A DNA stretch of 64,000 nucleotides. Source: Dipteris shenzhenensis (lineage: Eukaryota > Polypodiophyta > Polypodiopsida > Gleicheniales). Positions within the stretch are counted from its first letter, which is position 1. Every line of letters starts with the position of its first letter. Below the pieces are notes generated by a model, which searched no databases, was not told the origin of the DNA, and was given only the letters and a program-made list of their open reading frames with translations. Below, piece by piece: positions 34,427 to 45,310 of the stretch. The DNA lies in the NCBI GenBank assembly GCA_047967505.1, contig CM106541.1; one strand, written 5' to 3'. Position numbers and translations under genes: made by a program.

Positions 34427-37400
34427 ATGGCATCCTCTTCCATGCCTGAAAAGGAGTTTTTCAGCATTAAAAAGTTTGATGGGACAAACTTTTCTTTGTG
34501 GAAAGAACAGATAAGGGATGTGCTTATTCAAAAGAAGCAGATTAAACCCTTGGCAGGTATTGAAGCTAAGCCTGCGGATATGTCTGAGGATGATTGGAAT
34601 GAGTTGGATGCATTAGCAAAGTCTACTATTAGACTTCATCTTGCAGAGTCAGTTTATTTCATAGTAGTAAATGAGCAGACTACGGAAGATTTGTGGAAGA
34701 AACTGTGTGCCACTTATGAGAAGGAAACTGCCTCTAATAAAGTTTACCTCATGAAGAGGTTGTTTGAGCTGCAGATGAAGGAAGGGGTCTCCATTGCTTC
34801 TCATTTGAATGAATTCAATATTATTTTCAGCCAGCTTCAGGCTCAGAAAATGAATTTTGATGCGGAGACTAAGGCAATATTTCTCTTATGTTCATTGCCA
34901 TCCTCATGGGATACCTTCCGTACAGCTGTCAGTAACTCTGCACCTGGTGGAGTACTGAAATTTGATGATGTTGTGGGTAGCTTGTTGGCCGAGGAGATTA
35001 GACGGAAGTCTATGGATGGCAACAAGCAGGATGCAGCCTTAAATGTGCAAAGGGGCAGATCACAGTTCAGGGGGAAGTCCCAAGAAAGAGGGAAGTCACG
35101 TAGCAAATCCAGGGCACGGAACATTGAGTGTTACCACTGTGGCAAGAAGGGCCATATGAAAAAGGATTGCTACAAGCTAAAAAGAGAGCAAAGGGATAAG
35201 AAAAAGAATGCAAATTGGGGTGCAAATCAAAAGGAAGAGAGTCCAAGGGAGGACAAAGGAAAAGTGAAGATCGAGGAGATCAATGCAGTCACACATGATA
35301 GTGACAATGACGTTCTCTTCATGTCTAGTTTATCTGCAGAGTTGCTTGCCACTTCAGATGATGCATATTCCCAGGATTGGATTTTGGATTCTGGTGCTTC
35401 ATTCCATGTTACTCCCCATAGGGAATGGTTCTCCACTTATGATAGTGGAAAGACAGGTTGTGTGCATCTTGGAAATGACTATGCATGTGACATAGTGGGA
35501 GCAGGTGACATAAAGTTTTCTTTTGCAAATGGGTCTGCATTTGTTTTGAAACATGTGAGACATGTGCCTAAGCTGACCAAGAGTCTTATTTCAGTGGGTC
35601 AGCTAGATGATGCTGGTTTTCACACCACTTTTGGCTTTCAGAGTTGGAAAATTCAAAAGGGCTCTATGCTTTTGGCCAGGGGTGCCAAGTGTGGGACTTT
35701 GTATCCCTTACATGTATCAGGGGTATTTGATCATGTTGTTGCAATAACCGAGCAGCCAAGCACTTCTTTGTGGCATTGCAGGTTGGGGCACATGAGCCAG
35801 AATGGAATGAAACTCTTATGCCGTTTGGGTTATGTACCGCATTTGAGTTTCTCTGATTTTGAATTTTGTGAGCATTGTCTCTATGGGAAGCAGACTAAAT
35901 CAGCCCATAAAAGAAGGGGAAAGAAAGAGTTTGAAATGCTTGATTTGGTGCATTCAGACGTATGTGGTCCCATGCCTACACGGTCATTAGGCGGGGCCGA
36001 ATACTATGTGACATTCATTGATGATGCAACTAGGAAAGTGTGGGCTTATGCTATAGCTCGGAAGAGTGATGTGTTCCAGGTATTTCAAAAATGGCTCGCC
36101 TTGGTTGAGAATCAGTCAGGTAGAACGCTTAAATGCCTACGGACTGACAATGGTGGAGAGTATCTCTCTCATGACTTTCAACATTTCTGTGATACACGTG
36201 GGATTAAGAGGGAGCTCACATCCCCTCATACTCCAGAGCAAAATCCAGTTGCAGAAAAGATGAATCGTACCATTCAAGAAAGGTTGCAATGCATGCTTTC
36301 CAATGCAAATCTTTCTGGTGGGTTTTGGGCTGAGGCAATGAAGACTGCAGTGCATGTGATCAATAGATCACCTAGTAAGAGTTTGGATGGTGGTATTCCT
36401 GAAGAGGCATGGAGTGGCAAGAAGCCCTCTTACTCTCATTTGCGTATATTTGGGTGTGAGGCATATGCACATGTGCCAAAAGAGCTTCGAAAGAAGCTAG
36501 ATCCTAAGTCTAGGAAATGCATCTTTCTGGGTTATGGTGAAAGTGGAGAGATGGGCTATCGTCTCTGGGATCCAGAAGCAAAGAAGATCATACGCAGCCA
36601 TGATGTGGTCTTCAATGAGAAGAAGATGCATAAGGCACCCATGAGGGATGTGGAAATGAGGAGAATCACTTTCCAGGATGTGAATCCACCTGCATATGTT
36701 GATAGACAGCAAGCTGTCCATGCACCAAATGTGCAAGAAATGGTACAACCAAGTACTCCCACAGGTATACAATCAAGGGTAGATGATGGATCATCTATTG
36801 GTGGAAATGATGAGCCAAATGTGGCTGATATGCAAGTGGGACAGCAAGCTGAAATGCCCTTGAGAAGATCATCTAGAGTGTCTAGACCGCCTGATAGGTT
36901 TGTTCCAGGGGTAGACTATGTGATGCTTACTGATTGCGGGGAGCCTTCTTGCTACAGAGAGGCTATGATGCGTGAGGATCAATGCAAGTGGGAGTATGCT
37001 ATGCAATCAGAGATGAGTTCACTTATGAAGAATAAGACTTGGGACTTGGTTTCTTTGCCACATGGAAAGAAAGCATTGCCATGTAAATGGGTCTACAAAA
37101 TGAAGGTCACAGGTGATGATGTGCCTAGGTACAAGGCCCGTTTGGTTGCTAAAGGGTTCAAGCAAGAGAAGGGTGTGGACTTTGATGAGATATTCTCTCC
37201 GGTTGTGAAGATGACCACACTTAGATGCATGCTTGGGCTAGTGGCATCAGAGGATATGGAGCTTATGCAGATGGATGTCAAGACAGCTTTCTTGCATGGG
37301 GATTTGCATGAGGAAATTTACATGGTGCAGCCGGAAGGCTTTGAAGAAAAGGGCAAAGAGCATTTAGTTTGCAAGCTGAAGAAGAGTCTCTATGGTCTTA

Positions 37401-38490
37401 AGCAAGCACTTAGAGAATGGTATCAGAAGTTTGATGCTTTCATTCGATTCCAGGGTTTTAGAAGGAGTGAATTGATCACTGCCTCTACACTAAAAGGGCT
37501 AAGGATAATAGCCTGATAATCTTGGCACTATATGTGGATGATATGCTATTGGCTAGCAAGAATACTTATGAGCTAGATGCATTAAAGGCCAAGTTGCATG
37601 AGGCCTTTGATATGAAGGATTTGGGACTTGCAGGTCATATTCTTGGTATGCGCATCATGCGTGATCGGAGTAGGAAACTCCTTTGGCTTTCACAAAAAGA
37701 GTATGTTACAAAAGTATTGCAGCGTTTCAATATGGAGGGGGGGAAGGCAGTGAGTACTCCATTGCCTCCATATGTGAAACTGAGTCATACAGATAGTCCC
37801 AAATCAGATGAGGAAAGGGCCATGATGGCCAAGGTTCCTTATGCATCAGTAGTTGGGAGTCTTATGTATGCTATGATAGCTACTAGACCAGACATTGCAT
37901 TTGCAGTGGGAGTTGTTAGCCGGTATATGGCTAATCCAGGAAAGAGGCATTGGGAGGCAGTTAAGTGCATCATGAGGTACATGAAGGGTACCAAGGAGAT
38001 GTGCATTTGCTTTGGTAAAGGAGACATGCGTGTACTTGGGTACACAGATTCAGACTATGCAGGGCATGTGGATAGTAGGAGATCCACTTCTGGTTATGTG
38101 TTCACCTTTGTAGGTGGTGCAGTGTCGTGGATGTCTCATGCACAGAAGTGCGTGGCTTTGTCTACCACAGAGGCTGAGTATGTTGCAGCCACAGAGGGTT
38201 GCAAGGAGGCTATATGGCTTGATCGGCTAGTGGGAGATTTGGGGATTCATACAGGTGTACCGACATTGCATTGTAATTCCATGAGTGCTATTCAGCTAGC
38301 ACGGAATCCAGTCTTTCATGCAAAGACCAAACACATTGAGGTCAGGTACCATTTCATCAGGGAGGTACTTGAGGACAAGCGCATAGAGCTTGTCAAGGTT
38401 CATACAGATGATAACCCTGCAGATATGCTGACGAAGAGTCTACCTAGTCAGCGGTTTGAGTATTGTCGTGTATTGATGGGCATTGGATAG
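34427..38490 (+). pseudogene. Copia A1 gag-pol polyprotein with one frameshift
   Basis: The ATG at 34427 (MASSSMPEK) is preferred to the in-frame TTG upstream. Gag is followed by a zinc knuckle (CYHCGKKGHMKKDC, residues 235-248), protease (WILDSGASFHV, DSG at 321-323), the pre-integrase HHCC-type motif (LWHCRLGH ... CEHCLYGKQ) and integrase D,D,E residues in HSDVCGP, RTDNGGEY and AEKMNRT. RT follows (KARLVAKGFKQEKG, FLHGDLHEEIYM). A one-base loss near 37470 breaks the frame after FQGFRRSE. The frame resumes with ALYVDDML at about 37530 and continues through RNase H (YTDSDYAG, TEAEY) to LMGIG. The third RNase H acid appears as Asn (LHCNSMSAIQ, codon 38275-38277), where related copies have Asp. 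Otherwise it is nearly intact. Confidence 0.95.
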
Positions 38491-38531
38491 TATGCTCACT
38501 AGTTATTCTCCCTTAAAGGCACATTGTCCTT

Positions 38532-38543
38532 TAAGTGGGAGGT
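38532..38543 (+). promoter_or_regulatory. Polypurine tract of copia A1
   Basis: TAAGTGGGAGGT directly precedes the 3' LTR, the usual place for plus-strand priming. Element B has the same tract. Confidence 0.85.
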
Positions 38544-38711
38544 TGTGGGGGTTAAAGGTCACTGTGCCTTAACCCCGGTTATGTACAATACTCAAACACA
38601 TATATAAATGAATGAAAAAGAAGATTAGGGTGTCTGCACCCACCAAACTTGTGTGGCTCTCTGTCTCTGTCTCTCCCTCTTCCATTCTTGCTTCCGTTGA
38701 GAGCACTCTCA
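38544..38711 (+). repeat. 3' LTR of copia A1
   Basis: It matches the 5' LTR throughout except for loss of two bases in GGTGGTTCTG. Confidence 0.93.
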
Positions 38712-39063
38712 TGAAGCATGTCCTCCTTGCAACTATTTTCCTCCTTCTCTGGGTTTGTTTCTTCGAGGATTTCATCCAACATCATTTTTAGATAGAATAA
38801 AAGAATTCCAAAGTCTTTTGGGTATGCCATAGATTAGTAGTAGGTGGATCAGTGTACAAACTTTTGGGGCTAGATTTCATAATGAGCTCTTAGTTGTGTC
38901 TACAATGCACTTAAATAGGGAGAGAGTTCATTGAGCCCGATCTTCTCATTCTTCAGTCTCATAGCCTCTCTATAGCAAGAAGGCTCCCCACAATCAGTAA
39001 GCATCACATAGTCTACCCCTGGAACAAACCTATCAGGCGGTCTAGACACTCTAGATGATCTTC

Positions 39064-41484
39064 TCAAGGGCCCACTTGCATATCAGCCACATTTGGCTCA
39101 TCATTTCCACCAATAGATGATCCATCATCTACCCTTGATTGTATACCTGTGGGAGTACTTGGTGGTACCATTTCTTGCACATTTGGTGCATGGACAGCTT
39201 GCTGTCTATCAACATAGGCAGGTGGATTCACATCCTGGAAAGTGATTCTCCTCATTTCCACATCCCTCATGGGTGCCTTATGCATCTTCTTCTCATTGAA
39301 GACCACATCATGGCTGCGTATGATCTTCTTTGCTTCTGGATCCCAGAGACGATAGCCCATCTCTCCACTTTCACCATAACCCAGAAAGATGCATTTCCTA
39401 GACTTAGGATCTAGCTTCTTTCGAAGCTCTTTTGGCACATGTGCATATGCCTCACACCCAAATATACGCAAATGAGAGTAAGAGGGCTTCTTTCCACTCC
39501 ATGCCTCTTCAGGAATACCACCATCCAAACTCTTACTAGGTGATCTATTGATCACATGCACTACAGTCTTCATTGCCTCAGCCCAAAAACCACCAGAAAG
39601 ACTTGCATTGGAAAGCATGCATTGCAACCTTTCTTGAATGGTACGGTTCATCTTTTCTGCAATTGGATTTTGCTCTGGAGTACGAGGGGATGTAAGCTCC
39701 CTCTTAATCCCACGAGTATCACAGAAATGCTGAAAGTCATGAGAGAGATACTCTCCACCATTGTCAGTCCGTAGGCATTTAAGCGTTCTACCTGACTGAT
39801 TCTCAACCAAGGCCAACCATTTCTGAAATACTTGGAACACATCACTCTTCCGAGCTATAGCATAAGCCCACACTTTCCTAGTTGCATCATCAATGAATGT
39901 CACATAGTATTCAGCCCCGCCTAATGACCGTGTAGGCATGGGACCACATACGTCTGAATGCACCAAATCAAGCATTTCAAACTCTTTCTTTCCCCTTCTT
40001 TTATGGGCTGATTTAGTCTGCTTCCCATAGAGACAGTGCTCACAAAATTCAAAATCAGAGAAACTCAAATGCGGTACATAACCCAAACGGCATAAGAGTT
40101 TCATTCCATTCTGGCTCATGTGCCCCAACCTGCAATGCCACAAAGAAGTGCTTGGCTGCTCGGTTATTGCAACAACATGATCAAATACCCCTGATACATG
40201 TAAGGGATACAAAGTCCCACACTTGGCACCCCTGGCCAAAAGCATAGAGCCCTTTTGAATTTCCCAACTTTGAAAGCCAAAAGTGGTGTGAAAACCAACA
40301 TCATCTAGCTGACCCACTGAAATAAGACTCTTGGTCAGCTTAGGCACATGTCTCACATGTTTCAAAACAAATGCAGACCCATTTGCAAAAGAAAACTTTA
40401 TGTCACCTGCTCCCACTATGTCACATGCATAGTCATTTCCAAGATGCACACAACCTGTCTTTCCACTGTCATAAGTGGAGAACCATTCCCTATGGGGAGT
40501 AACATGGAATGAAGCACCAGAATCCAAAATCCAATCCTGGGAATATGCATCATCTGAAGTGGTAAGCAACTCTGCAGATAAACTAGACATGAAGAGAACA
40601 TCATTGTCACTATCACGTGTGACTGCATTGATCTCCTCGATCTTCACTTTTCCTTTGTCCTCCCTTGGACTCTCTTCCTTTTGATTTGTACCCCAATTTG
40701 CATTCTTTTTCTTATTCTTTTGCTCTCTTTTCAGCTTGTAGCAATCCTTTTTCATATGGCCCTTCTTGCCACAATGGTAACACTCAATGTTCCGTGCCCT
40801 GGATTTGCTACGAGACTTCCCTCTTTCTTGGGACTTCCCCCTGAACTGTGATCTGCCCCTTTGCACATTTAAGGCTGCATCCTGCTTATTGCCATCCATA
40901 GACTTCCGTCTAATCTCCTCGGCCAACAAGCTACCCACAACATCATCAAATTTTAGTACTCCACCAGGTGCAGAGTTACTGACAGCTGTACGGAAGGTAT
41001 CCCATGAGGATGGCAATGAACATAAGAGAAATATTGCCTTAGTCTCCGCATCAAAATTCATTTTCTGAGCCTGAAGCTGGCTGAAAATAATATTGAATTC
41101 ATTCAAGTGAGAAGCAATGGAGACCCCTTCCTTCATCTGCAGCTCAAACAACCTCTTCATGAGGTAAACTTTATTAGAGGCAGTTTCCTTCTCATAAGTG
41201 GCACACAGTTTCTTCCACAAATCTTCAGTAGTCTGCTCATTTACTACTGTGAAATAAACTGACTCTACAAGATGAAGTCTAATAGTAGACTTTGCTAATG
41301 CATCCAACTCATTCCAATCATCCTCAGACATATTTGCAGGCTTAGCTTCAATCCCTGCCAATGGTTTAATCTGCTTCTTTTGAATAAGCACATCCCTTAT
41401 CTGTTCTTTCCACAAAGAAAAGTTTGTCCCATCAAACTTTTTAATGCTGAAAAACTCCTTTTCAGGCATGGAAGAGGATGCCAT
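39064..41484 (-). pseudogene. Copia A2 gag-protease-integrase, truncated
   Basis: The ATG is at 41484 (MASSSMPEK). The frame runs about 806 residues with zinc knuckle CYHCGKKGHMKKDC, protease WILDSGASFHV and integrase motifs HSDVCGP, RTDNGGEY and AEKMNRT all present. Compared with A1, 16 bases are missing near 39069 (between GTGGG and CCCTTGAG), which brings in a TGA at once; homology then goes on out of frame to 38959. A gag-integrase protein could still be made, but no RT. Confidence 0.92.
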
Positions 41485-42911
41485 GATGCAAATAAAGCAA
41501 AATCCCAAATGCTAGTGCCTGCAAGAGAGAATCACACCAAATACCAGGTGCACCCAAATGTGTATGCCACAATAGAGTGAAATATCACCAAAACTCAAAA
41601 CTCAAAGCATCTGACTCATGTGCATATACTATGCATCCATATGAGCAAATCTGGCCCAAAAGAAAATGCCAATAAGTGCCAAATGACTCAAGCATAAACA
41701 CTGTCCACTGGCATATGCATCAATAATATCTCATCCAAGAGAGCATAGCACTATCAATGCATCACCTGCAATGTGTCAAAGCTATCCCTCAGCTTAAAAT
41801 AGCATCCATGTGCAAAGCGTCCATAAAAATAGCATCCCACAAGGCAATTTTGGCCTATCAGCGCATCCAATAAGGACCGCAATGCATCCAAATGGCCTAT
41901 AAATCATCCACTGCAACCCAATGCACACCACGAATGAGCGCACACTACTCAAACTGCAACCAGAGTGATCTGCATAAGGTATGCTCAAGAAATCATAGTC
42001 CTACGGTAATGAGCGCTACTGAAAATAGAACCTGAGATGCCTCAAAACATGGGCGCCATTGCATAATTAGACTCAGCAAGAAAATCTGCAAATATCTCTC
42101 TTCTGCCAGAACTCCAAAATCCCAACCGATGAGTGAGAAATGGGAGTCATTACTTATCCACTGCCATGTGGCATAAATCTAAGGTTTCAAAACCTTAGTA
42201 TGAAAAATGCATAACAGAGAGACGAAATCGAATACACAGAGATCTATAACTCTGAAAATCCTCCACCGAATCACGCAAGAACTGATAGGTAGGGGTTTTT
42301 GGGCGTCCGAAACGCAATGGGACAGACGGTTTTGGAAACCGTGGTCTCAATCACTGGGTCTAGCACACGGACTGAAAAACGTTTTTTGAAACAGAGCTGT
42401 TTGTAAACTCCACCGGAGTGGGAATGATGAGCAACATAGTCGTTTTAGGACCTCCTGAGTCCACCGGAACTGACAGATCTGCAAATGGTTGCTCCAAACT
42501 TGAGTTCCAACACCCGGGCAAAAAACGCAGAAACTGATAGAGTGAGTCAGAAATCCAATGAAATGATCCCGGATTCAAGAATAAAGGTGTTTCCACGCTC
42601 CTGAAGTAATGTGGACACCAAAAGCAAGCAATAGTTGCCTCTACAAGTCAATACGGAGTCTCTGTCATCGAACGGAACAGGGAAAAGCTCAAAAAACGAC
42701 TTTTTCTTTGAAAGCTCTTAACAGGCTCTCAAAACCACTTCGTAAAGCCAAAGTGACTTTTCCAAAGGTTCCTCCAAGGTCTCTGCACACTCGGATGCTA
42801 GTAAAGTCGCCCACAAAGCTTCCCACAGAGCTTCTCCTTCCTCCCACAGAGCTGCTGAGCTTCCAAGCATTCACGCACGCTCAGCTAGATCACCTGGGCT
42901 CTGATACCAGT

Positions 42912-43082
42912 TGAGAGTGCTCTCAACGGAAGCAAGAACAGAAGAAGGAGAGAGAGAGATAGAGAGCCACACAAGTTTTGGTGGGTGCAGAACCACCCTA
43001 ATCTTCTTTTTCATTCATTTATATATGTGTTTGAGTATTGTACATAACTGGGGTAAAGGCACACTCACCTTTAACCCCCACA
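42912..43082 (-). repeat. LTR of copia A2
   Basis: This 171-bp LTR differs from the A1 LTRs at roughly a dozen sites, so A2 is an older or separate lineage. The primer-binding complement CTGATACCAG lies directly left of it at 42901-42910. Confidence 0.9.
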
Positions 43083-44486
43083 ACATGATCACTACGAGTG
43101 CAGTAAAAATTACCAGTCACCGGGCTCGCATGCTCAATAGAGAACTAGAGTGCATGGTAATGAGTCATTAGACATGGTAATGAGAATTTTTGCCCGATGG
43201 TGGTGGCTCTCATCAGTCATGTCTGTTGTGGCTAAGATTCCATCAGGCTGGTAGTTAATTACCAACCACCGGAGTGGCACCTTATGGCATCTTCTTCATG
43301 ATTACTAGCCCGGTCTGGGGGATTCCACCATGATGGCCTACAATTAATATGGATGGAACCCTGAGCTCCAATCACCACGGTGGGTTGAACTTTATAATAT
43401 ATATAAGATCCATGGCATTTGGCATTTTATTACATTGCTCTAATCTACCCATGCTCTGCTACTTTGCTCCACACCCCTCCTCTAGCTCTTTCCCACCCCT
43501 ACTCTACTTTGCTCCATGCTCCCTCCTCTAACTCTCATCATTGTATCTTCTCCCCTGCTCATCTGTTGCTCACCCACTCATCTTCAGCATGCCTTGTGCC
43601 ACCCCCCCTCGATGCTCTATGATCCCAACAATATCTGCCTTCTCATATAAGGTGATTGCATCGCACTCACCTGGAATAGAAATGCGAGCACTAGTGGAGA
43701 CCCTTCATTCCCACAAGCGATTCCCCACACATCTGAATGTCATCACCTTAGATAACATGCTCACAAAGGGTCACTTTATGGCTGTGTTGTATGGGTTCCC
43801 CTAGATGTCGACGAAGGCCTCAATATTTTCATAGCAGAGTACTCTAGACTTGCTAGGGGGATATAATCTGAGTCATGGCAATGTGCATGGTCTTCGGCCT
43901 CTCCATTATATCCTCCTTTGGCTCCCTAAAAATTTTCAATGCAACAAGCTAGACTTGTGGAAAATTGAGTTGTACAAATTCCCTCTTTTTTAAACGAGGC
44001 TCTCAGTAATGGATATAATCTTCTAGATTCTCATGATCTTTTGGCTCACTGGATGTAATGTTTTGGTCTCTAAGGCATTTATGTAATCTCTTTTTGTTCA
44101 ATTTGAGGCTCTCAGTATGTAGTGTTGTTAACTTTTATATTTGTACTTGAATGGTTATGGCCGCTACCTATAATCTTTTGGCCTTTAAGACTCTCAGCAA
44201 TTGTCGAGTTTTTATAAATGTAAGATCCTCTATTCAATTTTTTCTTGGTATAAGTTGATAATTTTTATATAACCTGTTATTGGACGTAGATGTACATTGT
44301 AATCTCTTTTGCTCAATTTTCACTCGATAAATTGTACTTTTTCCCTCATATATATTTACTGTAACAAGGACTAAAATATTAGGAAAGAAGAACTACAATT
44401 TCCTTGGTTTATGACCAAAATAGCACTAAAATAACTCCAATGACCCCACCATTGTGGTTGCATGGAGATAAATCTAGAAAAATACA
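43083..44486. other. Diverged palindromic-motif copies, otherwise unrecognised
   Basis: Between 43083 and 43395 there are units like AACCACCGGAGTGGCACC and AATCACCACGGTGGGTTG, related to the array of DDE-like copy 2. The remaining kilobase has only short frames without domains. Confidence 0.55.
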
Positions 44487-44675
44487 ATCAAACTTTTAAA
44501 AATGCAATTGAAGATATGGCCCTTGAGGCATTGCCTTTAGGGGTAGGTGCCATATCAACGTGCATTATACAATATCCAGGATGCCACTAGATAGAAATGG
44601 CATGTGGATATGGCCCTTGCTCCTAAAGGGGATCCCTCAAGGGCCATATCGTCAATTGCATTTTGTTTGGTTGCA
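44487..44675. repeat. Small inverted-repeat element (MITE-like)
   Basis: Arms at about 44498-44542 and 44621-44664 are near-complements (AAAATGCAATTGA-GATATGGCCCTTGAGG and its reverse). A third partial copy, GATATGGCCCTTGCTCCTAA, lies in the centre. The flanks contain a direct repeat (TTCCTTGGTT at 44399 and 44690). Confidence 0.75.
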
Positions 44676-44689
44676 CAACGGAATACATT

Positions 44690-45310
44690 TTCCTTGGTTC
44701 ACAAATATATAACTCCAAGAACTAGCGCGGTGGCTTACATAGATCTAATTCTATTTGCCAGTGCACTAGTCGACATAGACCTCCTCTTGTAATACGTAAA
44801 AATAGGTAATGGAGCTATAACTCTAAGAACCAACGTGGTGGTCTCTCTAAGAAACCTTGAATTCTACACGACGACAGGTGGTCAAGCCAAAGATTGCACT
44901 GAGGCGATGCTTAGAATAATAGATTGTGTCTCATTACTATGTCGAAAACCAATGCGGTGGTCTCTTCAAGCCAACCTATGATTTGCATGGGCTGTAGGCA
45001 AAGAAGCAGCAACAGGTTGCATGATGATAGGTGGTCAAGCCAAAGACTGTGATGCGGCGGTGTTCAGAATCATAGATTGTGTCTCATTATTAGGGCAAGA
45101 ATCAGTGTGGTGGTCTCTCTGAGCCAACCTTCAATTTTAATGATTTGCATGGGTGCATGCCCAGTGACAGATAGCAAAGCTGCAGCAAAAGGCTACGCGA
45201 TGATAAGTGATTACGCAGCATATGCACTGCATGAAGCAGTGCAAAGATGCCTTGTGTCGAGCTACGCGGTGTTTTGAAGAAATAGATTGTCTCATTATTA
45301 CACCAGTGTG
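44690..45310 (+). repeat. Further palindromic-motif array
   Basis: Units such as AAGAACTAGCGCGGTGGCTT, AAGAACCAACGTGGTGGTCT, AAAACCAATGCGGTGGTCTC and AGAATCAGTGTGGTGGTCTC are spaced about 120 bp apart, with linking phrases repeated (GACTGTGATGCGGCGGTG, ATAGATTGTGTCTCATTA). It is the same core as in the introns of the DDE-like copies. Confidence 0.8.

Larger units (their letters stand above)
32836..38711 (+). mobile_element. Ty1/copia retrotransposon A1, full length, recent
   Basis: The element spans 5876 bp with LTRs of 170 bp (32836-33005) and 168 bp (38544-38711). They differ only by a 2-bp indel as far as I can align them, so it inserted recently. LTRs start TGTGGGGG and end ACTCTCA. The flanks CGAAG (32831-32835) and TGAAG (38712-38716) are a 5-bp target duplication with one C/T difference. 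The order gag, protease, integrase, RT, RNase H is that of Ty1/copia. A leader of about 1.4 kb precedes gag. Confidence 0.95.
38959..43082 (-). mobile_element. Copia element A2, 3'-truncated relative of A1 in opposite orientation
   Basis: From the single LTR (42912-43082) through the leader, gag, protease and integrase, the minus strand follows A1 closely. Homology stops at about 38959, at the codons for EAM just before the RT domain, so RT, RNase H and the 3' LTR are missing. The piece left of the break (38712-38958) has no copia similarity. A1 and A2 face each other, forming inverted arms of about 4.1 kb. Confidence 0.93.

Noticed and set aside
34843-35124. Minus-strand frame inside the copia gag (also at 40787-41068 in A2)
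   Set aside because: It is the antisense shadow of gag; its conservation in A1 and A2 follows from the sense strand.
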